A stretch of 29,392 nucleotides of DNA from Clostridium sp. CAG:440 (GTDB lineage Bacteria > Bacillota > Clostridia > TANB77 > CAG-508): positions 1-29,392 of the forward strand of contig FR898649.1 of NCBI GenBank assembly GCA_000437215.1. The letters run 5' to 3'. The number at the start of each line of letters is the position of its first letter. Position 1 is the stretch's first letter. The translations under genes were made by a program, and so were the position numbers. The notes under the pieces were generated by a model, which was given only the letters and a program-made list of their open reading frames with translations, ran no database searches and was not told where the DNA came from. Shown piece by piece: positions 23,023 to 29,392 of the stretch.

Positions 23023-25407
23023 TTTCTCATTTTGATTTATTTTTGCATATTTTTTTAGTTTTTCATAAACTAAGTAATTTATTGTTCCAGCAGGGAATTT
23101 TCCATTTTTGTCTTTTCTTCCAGCAGGGACTCCTGTTAAAATTTCTATTCCTTCTTCAATAGTAGATACAGAATATATGTGGAATTGATTATTTTTAACA
23201 GCCTCAACAACTTCAGCTGATAGTTGTAAATTATTTACGTTTTGAATAGGTATCATTACTCCTTGATCACCAGTTAGCCCACGCATTTTACATATTTGGA
23301 AAAATCCTTCTATTTTTTCATTAACACCACCAATTGGCTGAATTTGACCTTTTTGATTTACAGATCCAGTAACAGCTAATGATTGATTTATTGGGATTCC
23401 AGATAGGCTTGATAATAGGGCATATAGTTCTGTACTAGATGCACTATCTCCATCAACTCCATTATATAGTTGCTCAAAACAAATACTTGCAGTTAGGCAA
23501 AGTGGCATGTCTTGTGCAAACATTTCTCCTAAGTAGCCGGTAAGAATAAGAACACCTTTTGAATGTGTTGAACCTGACAATTCAACTTCTCTTTCTATAT
23601 TTACAATTCCATTTTTTCCTGTATAAGTGTTTACTGTTATTTTTGCAGGTTTACCAAATGTATAATCTCCTATTGATAAAACAGTTAAACCGTTAATTTG
23701 TCCAACTTCAAATCCAGATGTGTTTATTAAAAGAGAATTATCTTTTATCATTTGAGTATATCTTGCATCATATTTTTTAACTCTTTCAATTCTTTTTTCT
23801 AATGCTTTATCTACAAATTCGGCTGTTACAATTTTAGATTTGGCAATTTTTGCCCATGTTGCTGCTTCACCAATAATTTGTGCTAAATCATTAAATCTTG
23901 TTGAAAGTTTTTTATGACTTCCTGCAAGTTTTGAAGAATATTCTATTATTCTTGCCATTGCATATTTGTCAAGAGGTGGTAGCTCTTCTTGTAGGCAAAA
24001 TCCATGAACAAACCTTGCAAGTTTTAATGCATTTTCATTGGTTAAAGGTGCATCATCTTCAAATTCTACTTTTATTTTAAATAATTTTTTAAAATCAGAG
24101 TCCATTGCTAAAAGAGTATGATATATATCACTATTTCCAATAAGTATAACCTTTAAATCTAATGGAATAGGCTCTGGTTTTAAAGATACCATAACCATAG
24201 ATGAACGTTGGTCTTGAGCATTTTCTATTGTAACTTCCTTAACTCTTAGAGCTTTTTTTAATGCTTCATAACATATTCCGTTTGAAAGCAAATCCTCTGC
24301 TTGGAATATAATATAACCACCATTTGCTTGTTGTAATAGACCAGATTTTAACATTGTATGGTCTGTTTTTAATGTACCATAATAATTTTCATATTCTAAT
24401 TGGCCAAAAATATTATGATATGAATAATTTGAATCCATAATTACAGGAGCGCCTTCACGATTTGAATTATCAACAAAAAGGTTTACTCTATAATTTAAAC
24501 AAGGGTCAGCCTTTTTGGGAACAGGACCTTGAGTAGGGTGTTGACTTTTTGTTTCATCTTCTAAAAAGTAAGGAATATTTTTTAATACATCTTGTTTAAC
24601 ATCATTTAAGAATTTATTAATTTTTTTATTTCTTTTATATTTTGATTTTAAAAAGTTAATATGAACATTTACTGTAAGAAGTGCAATGTTTGATTGCCAT
24701 TCTGATATTTTCTTGTCAGATTGACGTTCAATGTCTTTAATTTTTCCAATAACTGTCATAATTTGTTCTTGAACTATAACAGATTTTTCTTCGTATTCTT
24801 TTTTAATATTTTCGTCTAATTTATCAAATTCTTCTTCTTCAATATTTTTGCCATTAACAATTGGCATCATATAAATACCATTTTGAGCAGATTTTACTTG
24901 GAAATTATATTTTGATGCGTTTTTGTTAAGTTCATCCATTAAGTTTTCTCTTTTTTCTTCAAATTCTTTTTTTATTAAAGCTTTCTCTTTTTCAAAGTCA
25001 TCTGCATTAAATGTTTTTTGAATATCTTTTTTAATTTCTTTTATAAACCCATCCATAGATTCTTTAAATTCTTTTCCTTGACCTGCTGGTAAAGAGACAC
25101 TTATTGGAGCATTAGGATCATCAAAATTATAAATATAACACCAATCATTAGGAGTTTTTTTCTTAGATGCAACTTGTTTTAAATAATTTTTAGTATACAT
25201 TGTTTTTCCAACTCCACTTGGACCCTCAAGGTAAAGGTTATAACCTTTTACATCAATTTGAATTCCAAATTCTAAAGCGCTTATTCCTCTGTCTTGACCA
25301 ATTCCTGTTGTTATTGATTCAAGTTCTTCTGTTGTTGTAAAATCAAATATGTTTGGATTGTATGTCATTTTTAAATCTTTATAATTTAATTCATTTTTAT
25401 TTTTCAT
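23020..25407 (-). CDS. AAA_32/Lon-type ATP-dependent protease
   Basis: 795 residues; GGAGG before the ATG. Walker A is GPSGVGKT (62-69). A long charged helical insertion (about 125-300) and a central ATPase-like region follow (LKPEPIPLDLKVILIGNSDIYHTL, KKLSTRFNDLAQIIGEAATWA). The C-terminal Lon protease domain has GVDGDSASSTELYALLS with Ser655 and IQPIGGVNEKIEGFF with Lys698. The 43-residue Ser-Lys spacing equals that of known Lon enzymes (679/722 in E. coli), so the dyad looks active. The layout fits the YcbZ/LonH-like branch rather than classical LonA, whose N-terminal substrate domain is missing. Substrates unknown. The TAG stop comes from the end of element B. Confidence 0.9.
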   Translation of the reverse strand: MKNKNELNYKDLKMTYNPNIFDFTTTEELESITTGIGQDRGISALEFGIQIDVKGYNLYLEGPSGVGKTMYTKNYLKQVASKKKTPNDWCYIYNFDDPNAPISVSLPAGQGKEFKESMDGFIKEIKKDIQKTFNADDFEKEKALIKKEFEEKRENLMDELNKNASKYNFQVKSAQNGIYMMPIVNGKNIEEEEFDKLDENIKKEYEEKSVIVQEQIMTVIGKIKDIERQSDKKISEWQSNIALLTVNVHINFLKSKYKRNKKINKFLNDVKQDVLKNIPYFLEDETKSQHPTQGPVPKKADPCLNYRVNLFVDNSNREGAPVIMDSNYSYHNIFGQLEYENYYGTLKTDHTMLKSGLLQQANGGYIIFQAEDLLSNGICYEALKKALRVKEVTIENAQDQRSSMVMVSLKPEPIPLDLKVILIGNSDIYHTLLAMDSDFKKLFKIKVEFEDDAPLTNENALKLARFVHGFCLQEELPPLDKYAMARIIEYSSKLAGSHKKLSTRFNDLAQIIGEAATWAKIAKSKIVTAEFVDKALEKRIERVKKYDARYTQMIKDNSLLINTSGFEVGQINGLTVLSIGDYTFGKPAKITVNTYTGKNGIVNIEREVELSGSTHSKGVLILTGYLGEMFAQDMPLCLTASICFEQLYNGVDGDSASSTELYALLSSLSGIPINQSLAVTGSVNQKGQIQPIGGVNEKIEGFFQICKMRGLTGDQGVMIPIQNVNNLQLSAEVVEAVKNNQFHIYSVSTIEEGIEILTGVPAGRKDKNGKFPAGTINYLVYEKLKKYAKINQNEK

Positions 25408-25443
25408 TAGTTTCCTCCATGTTTTTCTTAGTATTTCCTTGTG

Positions 25444-25467
25444 TATAAAATATAAACATATTTTATA
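25444..25467. promoter_or_regulatory. 24-base palindrome, candidate operator at the lon promoter
   Basis: TATAAAATAT (25444-25453), AAAC, ATATTTTATA (25458-25467) have perfect ten-base arms. It covers the -10 box of the minus-strand lon promoter and lies 157 bases before the TetR start, so it might bind a dimeric repressor. Confidence 0.4.
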
Positions 25468-25488
25468 TTAGTTAAATAAATTTGTAAA
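25460..25488 (-). promoter_or_regulatory. SigA-type promoter of the Lon-type gene
   Basis: On the minus strand TTTACA (plus 25483-25488), 17-base spacer, TAAAAT (plus 25460-25465). Confidence 0.65.
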
Positions 25489-25560
25489 GGATTTAAAATT
25501 AAAAATTTTAAAAAATGTAAAATAAAAATTGAACACTTGGTATAAACGACATAAAATCTC

Positions 25561-25589
25561 TTGCAATATTATACAATTAAATATATAAT
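25561..25589 (+). promoter_or_regulatory. SigA-type promoter of the tetR-acyl-CoA ligase operon
   Basis: TTGCAA (25561-25566), 17-base spacer, TATAAT (25584-25589), 34 bases before the start codon. Confidence 0.78.
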
Positions 25590-25623
25590 AGTAAAAAATT
25601 ATTACTTATAAATAGGTGAAATT

Positions 25624-26208
25624 ATGAATAAAACAAAAAGAAAAATATTTGAAGCATCTATGAAATTGTTTGCTGAAAAAGGCTATGATGCTACAAGTAT
25701 AGAAGAAATAACAGCAACTGTTGGAGTTGCAAAAGGAACATTATATTATCATTTTTCAAGTAAGGAAGAAATATTTAATTTTTTAGTAGAAGAAGGAATT
25801 AAGCTTTTACAAAATAGTATAGACATAAAAACTTCAAAATTGCCAAACTATATAGATAAATTAAAAGCTATAATTTTAATACAAATTAAGATTGTTGTAA
25901 AATACGAAGATATAATTACAATTTTATTAACACAGTTTTTAGGTAAAAAAGCTAGAAACCAGAAATGTCAAAAATTAGTATATGAATACATAAATAAAAT
26001 TGAAGAGATTGTAAAGGAAGGTATAAAAAAAGGACAAATAAAACAAGGAAATTCTCAAGCAATAGCATCAGAAATTTATGGATTAATATGCTCATCACTT
26101 GTTTATAAATTAAGAAACAATGGACAAATAGAAATAATGAAATTATATAAAGAATTTGAAAATACAATTATACAAGGCTTAAAAATAGATGAAAAGGGGA
26201 ATAAATAA
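25624..26208 (+). CDS. TetR/AcrR-family transcriptional regulator
   Basis: 194 residues; AGGTGA before the ATG. Residues about 5-50 form the TetR DNA-binding domain: KIFEASMKLFAEKGYDATSIEEITATVGVAKGTLYYHFSSKEEIF, with the recognition helix VAKGTLYYHF. The rest is the all-helical ligand and dimer domain. Its TAA overlaps the ATG of the acyl-CoA ligase gene by one base, so the two are translated together and the regulator probably senses a fatty acyl-CoA or related lipid and controls this operon. The ligand is an inference. Confidence 0.93.
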   Translation: MNKTKRKIFEASMKLFAEKGYDATSIEEITATVGVAKGTLYYHFSSKEEIFNFLVEEGIKLLQNSIDIKTSKLPNYIDKLKAIILIQIKIVVKYEDIITILLTQFLGKKARNQKCQKLVYEYINKIEEIVKEGIKKGQIKQGNSQAIASEIYGLICSSLVYKLRNNGQIEIMKLYKEFENTIIQGLKIDEKGNK

Positions 26209-27920
26209 TGAGAAAACCAGTACATGAATTTATGAAATTTGAAAATATTAAAGACATGTTACAAAAAACAGGTGAAAAATATGGCCAAAGGCCAGCTTAT
26301 AAATTTAAAACAGAAAAGCCAAATGAATTTAAAATAATAACACATAAAGAATTTAGAGAACAAATAAATGCACTTGGAACAGCTTTAATAGATATGGGGT
26401 TAAAAGACAAAAAAATTGCTGTAATATCAGACAATAGATATGAATGGGGATTAGCATATTTAGCAATAGTCGCAGGAACTGGTGTTGTAGTTCCTCTTGA
26501 TAAAGCGCTTCCAAACAATGAAATAGAAAGTTTAATAAAACGTTCAGGAGTAGAAGCAATATTTTATTCTAATAAATATGATGAAATAATGAACAAATTA
26601 AAACAAGAAAATAGCACACAAATAAAATACTTTATTTCTATGGATTTAACTGAAAAAGAAGGGGACATATATTCTGAAACCGAACTTGTAGAAAAAGGAA
26701 ACCAACTTATTAAAGAAGGAAACAGAGAATTCTTGGATGCTAAAATTGACAATGAAAAAATGGGAATAATGTTATTTACATCTGGAACAACAGCTATGTC
26801 AAAAGCTGTAATGTTATCACATAAAAATATAGTAAGTAATTTAATGGATATAGCGGCAACAATAAAAGTAGACGAAAATGATGTATTTTTATCATTTTTA
26901 CCACTTCATCATACATTTGAATGCACAGTTGGATTTTTATATCCAATTTCAAAAGGTACTGCAATAGCATTTTGCGATGGAATAAGACATATTGCAGAAA
27001 ATATAAAAGAATATCAAGTTTCAGCTATGATTTCTGTTCCTATACTTTTTGAAGGAATGTATAAAAAAGTTATGAAAGGCATTGAAAAAAAAGGAAAATT
27101 AGAAACATTGAAAAAAGGAATGAAACTTTCTAACTTCTTATTAAAGTTTGGTATTGATATAAGAAAAAAATTATTTAAAGAAGTTCATGATACATTAGGG
27201 GGACATTTAAGACTACTTGTTGCTGGAGGAGCTGCATTAGACCCAGAAGCAGAAAAAGGATTTAATGACTTAGGATTTACAATGTACCAAGGCTATGGAC
27301 TTACAGAAACCTCACCGGTTATTGCATCAGAAGATGATAAATATAGAAGATTAGGTTCTATAGGAAAGGCATTTCCAAGTTTAGATGTTAAATTAGACAA
27401 TATAAATGAAGAGGGTATTGGAGAATTAATGGTAAAAGGCCCAACTACAATGATTGGTTACTATAACAATGAAGAAGCAACAAAAGAAACTATAGAAAGT
27501 GATGGCTGGTTACATACAGGGGACCTAGCAAGGATTGATAAAGATGGTTTCATTTTTATTAGTGGAAGAAAGAAATTTGTTATTGTCCTTAAAAATGGAA
27601 AAAATATATATCCAGAAGAATTAGAAGCACTTGTAAATAAAATTGAAGGAGTAAAAGAATCATTTGTATTTGGAAAGCCAGAAGATGATGGAGATTATAA
27701 AATTTCTGTTAAAATATTATATGATAAAGATATAATGGAAGAAAAGTATAACGCAAAAAATGATGAACAAGTAAAAGATGCATTATGGCAAGAAGTAAAA
27801 AAAATAAACAAAACAATGCCAGCTTACAAATATATAAGAGAGTTATACATAACACAAGAAGAATTTATAAAAACTACAACACAAAAAATAAAAAGAAACG
27901 AAGAAATGAAAAGAATATAA
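26208..27920 (+). CDS. AMP-forming long-chain acyl-CoA synthetase-like ligase
   Basis: 570 residues. An ANL-family adenylating enzyme: TSGTT (191-195) in MLFTSGTTAMSKAVMLSHKN is the ATP loop, GYGLTETSPV the acyl and adenylate site, GWLHTGDLARIDKDGFIFISGR the hinge region, and the C-terminal subdomain ends with the Lys-rich TTTQKIKRNEEMKRI that holds the catalytic lysine. Such enzymes activate fatty acids to acyl-AMP and then acyl-CoA. The usual G-x-P-K-G after SGTT reads A-M-S-K-A, a variant I associate with clostridial members. No beta-oxidation genes lie near, so it more likely serves lipid uptake or recycling. AAAAGGGG in the end of tetR is its ribosome binding site. Confidence 0.92.
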   Translation: MRKPVHEFMKFENIKDMLQKTGEKYGQRPAYKFKTEKPNEFKIITHKEFREQINALGTALIDMGLKDKKIAVISDNRYEWGLAYLAIVAGTGVVVPLDKALPNNEIESLIKRSGVEAIFYSNKYDEIMNKLKQENSTQIKYFISMDLTEKEGDIYSETELVEKGNQLIKEGNREFLDAKIDNEKMGIMLFTSGTTAMSKAVMLSHKNIVSNLMDIAATIKVDENDVFLSFLPLHHTFECTVGFLYPISKGTAIAFCDGIRHIAENIKEYQVSAMISVPILFEGMYKKVMKGIEKKGKLETLKKGMKLSNFLLKFGIDIRKKLFKEVHDTLGGHLRLLVAGGAALDPEAEKGFNDLGFTMYQGYGLTETSPVIASEDDKYRRLGSIGKAFPSLDVKLDNINEEGIGELMVKGPTTMIGYYNNEEATKETIESDGWLHTGDLARIDKDGFIFISGRKKFVIVLKNGKNIYPEELEALVNKIEGVKESFVFGKPEDDGDYKISVKILYDKDIMEEKYNAKNDEQVKDALWQEVKKINKTMPAYKYIRELYITQEEFIKTTTQKIKRNEEMKRI

Positions 27921-27930
27921 TTAATAGTAT

Positions 27931-28001
27931 AAAAATAGAAGATTATAAAATTATACTGTCTAACTTTTTAGGTTCAGTACAAAATAAGCTTCTATTTTTT
28001 T
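27931..28001 (+). terminator. Composite terminator after the acyl-CoA ligase gene
   Basis: AAAAATAGAAG (27931-27941) pairs with CTTCTATTTTT (27989-27999), and the T-run continues. The large loop holds a second hairpin, TACTG..CTAA with TTAG..CAGTA. It is longer than a simple terminator. Confidence 0.65.
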
Positions 28002-28118
28002 GTAATATTGGCAAAACCTTAGGGAAATAGTAGTTACAATTTCTATATTCTTCCAAGAACTTTCCATTAAATTTCAATAAATACTAATATACTTAAAAAG
28101 AAATTAGAAAAATATTAC

Positions 28119-28148
28119 TTGACAAATGTAACATAAATGTAATATTAT
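28119..28148 (+). promoter_or_regulatory. Upstream promoter candidate of the coiled-coil gene
   Basis: TTGACA (28119-28124), 18-base spacer, TATTAT (28143-28148). The spacer contains TGTAA repeats. Confidence 0.45.
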
Positions 28149-28185
28149 TGTAACAAAAAAGTAAAGAAAAAATGAAAAAATCCTA

Positions 28186-28214
28186 TTGTAGTTTTTTGCC
28201 TAATAATGTATAAT
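28186..28214 (+). promoter_or_regulatory. SigA-type promoter of the coiled-coil gene
   Basis: TTGTAG (28186-28191), 17-base spacer, TATAAT (28209-28214) preceded by TG. Confidence 0.7.
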
Positions 28215-28272
28215 AATAAGTGAAATTAAGATAAAAAGCAAATATGCGTAGGATAAAGGAGGGAAGTTTACA

Positions 28273-29136
28273 ATGTCTAGATCTGGCATAGTAAACGTGA
28301 GAATGGTTATCACGGAAGAAAAAATATTATCTAATATAGAAAAAGTGCAAAAACTAATAAATCCAAACAGCAAAAAGCAAATAGTGCAACTAGAGGAAGA
28401 TACTTATTTTAAGGATTTAATTGAATCAGTAAAAACATATTTAATTGAATACCCAAAAAAGAAAAACTTTCCTGCAAGTGTTTATAAAGCTGCTTACGGA
28501 TTAGTAGAATATGCAACAAATCAATTTGAAGAAAATACAAAAAAAATAGAAGAATTAATTAGACAAAGGGAACAAAATATATCACTAGCTGGTGATTTAA
28601 AAGATTTAATAGAAGTAGTTGAAGAAAAAGAAAAAAATTGGAAAGAACAAGTAAAAAATGCTGAGGGTTCAATGCCTGAAGATATTATAGAAACATTAAA
28701 TATAGTTGGAAAATGCAAAGATGTTGAATCTGAAGAATACAAAGATGCAATGAAACTATTAAATGCAAGAGTAAATAACCTAGAATCTAATTTACATATA
28801 GAAATTGATATGGAAAGAATTGAAGATAGATCAAAAGCATTAAGCTATATTGGTATAGAAGTAGCAGATGCACTTAAATCAATTCCAACACCAGTTGAAG
28901 AAGTAGAACAAAATATAGTAGAAGAAGTTGCAGTTCAAGAAGCTGAAACAGTTCAAGGACAACTTGCTGCACAAGAACAATATATGCAAGAAACAACATT
29001 TGAAGCAAAACCTACATTATGGCAAAAAATTAAAAATAGCAAAGTTGGTAGAGCAATTAGATATATTACAAAGATAAGATTAAGATTAGAAGTACCAGCA
29101 GGTCTACCAGAAGGCTCAACTCAACAAAACAATTAA
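28273..29136 (+). CDS. Coiled-coil protein of unknown function with an amphipathic C-terminus
   Basis: 287 residues; AAAGGAGGG before the ATG, the strongest ribosome binding site in the window. No signal peptide or membrane helix. Residues about 75-190 are highly charged and heptad-like (NQFEENTKKIEELIRQREQ, DLKDLIEVVEEKEKNWKEQVK, LLNARVNNLESNLHIEID). A Glu/Gln/Ala-rich linker (205-245) follows, then a basic tail LWQKIKNSKVGRAIRYITKIRLRLEVP. A tail of this kind can touch membrane or nucleic acid. I recognise no family. It is a single gene with two promoter candidates and its own terminator, probably well expressed. Confidence 0.8.
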   Translation: MSRSGIVNVRMVITEEKILSNIEKVQKLINPNSKKQIVQLEEDTYFKDLIESVKTYLIEYPKKKNFPASVYKAAYGLVEYATNQFEENTKKIEELIRQREQNISLAGDLKDLIEVVEEKEKNWKEQVKNAEGSMPEDIIETLNIVGKCKDVESEEYKDAMKLLNARVNNLESNLHIEIDMERIEDRSKALSYIGIEVADALKSIPTPVEEVEQNIVEEVAVQEAETVQGQLAAQEQYMQETTFEAKPTLWQKIKNSKVGRAIRYITKIRLRLEVPAGLPEGSTQQNN

Positions 29137-29148
29137 TTAGTAAATTAT

Positions 29149-29188
29149 AAATGAAGTTAGATTACTCAGTCTAACTTCATTTATGTTT
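29149..29188 (+). terminator. Rho-independent terminator after the coiled-coil gene
   Basis: AAATGAAGTTAGA (29149-29161) pairs with TCTAACTTCATTT (29170-29182) around an eight-base loop, followed by a T-rich stretch. Confidence 0.85.
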
Positions 29189-29312
29189 TAATTTAATTTA
29201 TGCAAAATTAACTAATTTTTTAAATTATAAAATTTTTTACATTAATTAGTCTAAATATATATTTGATGAATTGTAATAATTACAAAAAATAAAATATTTT
29301 TTTAGAAAAGTA

Positions 29313-29341
29313 TTGACAAGCTTAAAAAAATAGTTTATACT
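29313..29341 (+). promoter_or_regulatory. tRNA promoter
   Basis: Consensus TTGACA (29313-29318), 17-base spacer, TATACT (29336-29341), 30 bases before the tRNA. CTTGC-GTTAA-GCAAG (29346-29360) makes a hairpin in the 5' leader. Confidence 0.85.
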
Positions 29342-29371
29342 TTATCTTGCGTTAAGCAAGAAAATGACTAT

Positions 29372-29392
29372 GCTCCCTTAGCTCAGTTGGTC
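29372..29392 (+). tRNA. 5' end of a tRNA gene (cut by window edge)
   Basis: GCTCCCT as the 5' acceptor strand, TA, then GCTCAGTTGGTC as the D-stem and loop is an unmistakable tRNA start. The anticodon is outside the window, so the amino acid cannot be given. A consensus promoter stands just upstream. Confidence 0.88.

Larger units (their letters stand above)
27921..28272 (+). other. Intergenic region with a terminator and two promoters
   Basis: 352 bases without a supported gene; an open frame reaching 28030 is in another frame of the ligase end and has no homology I recognise. It holds the composite terminator at 27931-28001, then a promoter candidate with TTGACA (28119) and a second with TTGTAG-17-TATAAT (28186-28214). 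TGTAA is repeated three times between 28127 and 28154. The region 28001-28110 shows nothing I can explain. Confidence 0.5.

Noticed and set aside
27785..28030. 81-codon frame across the end of the acyl-CoA ligase gene
   Set aside because: Out of frame with a clear enzyme, Lys/Asn-rich low-complexity translation, and it runs through the terminator hairpin.

Overview
This window is strongly AT-rich and comes from a spore-forming, anaerobic-leaning low-GC Firmicute, most likely a member of Clostridia. The evidence is a full-length SpoIVA, a PdaB-like spore cortex deacetylase (broken here), a pyruvate formate-lyase with its activase, strong GGAGG-type ribosome binding sites, TTG/GTG starts, and TTGnnn-17-TATAAT promoters in front of many genes. 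I cannot name the genus. Nearly all of the window is chromosomal housekeeping; I see no transposase, integrase, phage module, CRISPR array or rRNA.

Layout. 1-2709: the end of a large repetitive surface protein, a membrane-anchored unknown, a cysteine-rich unknown on the minus strand, and a pdaB-like gene broken by one extra base. 2767-9461 (all plus): an unknown protein with a Mur-ligase-like stretch, a two-OB-fold SSB, a GT-C-like membrane protein, two pseudouridine synthases (RluD and RluB types), a triple-S1 RNA-binding protein and a winged-helix protein. 9768-13306 (minus): pflA, pflB and an XRE regulator. 13654-17293 (plus): an M23 peptidase, then copZ-copA. 17376-18854 (minus): spoIVA. 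18956-20982 (plus): a eukaryotic-type UDP-sugar pyrophosphorylase followed by a beta-helix acetyltransferase, probably a two-gene substitute for GlmU. 21099-21473 (minus): a small YvlD-type membrane protein. 21653-22722 (plus): a DUF421-DUF4363 pair. 23020-25407 (minus): an AAA_32/Lon-type protease. 25624-27920 (plus): a tetR-acyl-CoA ligase operon. 28273-29136 (plus): a coiled-coil unknown. The window ends in the first 21 bases of a tRNA gene.

The most unusual structure is a pair of roughly 300-bp, almost wholly palindromic elements (9464-9778 and 22725-23022), about 13 kb apart and in opposite orientation. Both sit exactly at convergent gene ends: the plus-strand gene stops two bases before the element, and the element terminus supplies the TAG stop of the minus-strand gene. 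They look like a MITE/REP-like family that has become, or always targets, bidirectional termination sites. A shorter GC-rich nested palindrome (5859-5928) lies in front of rluD, and a cluster of hairpins (14633-14799) lies between the M23 peptidase gene and copZ; these may be related kinds of element. I did not find an obviously new multi-gene system. The best biological novelties are the palindromic element family and the split GlmU replacement.
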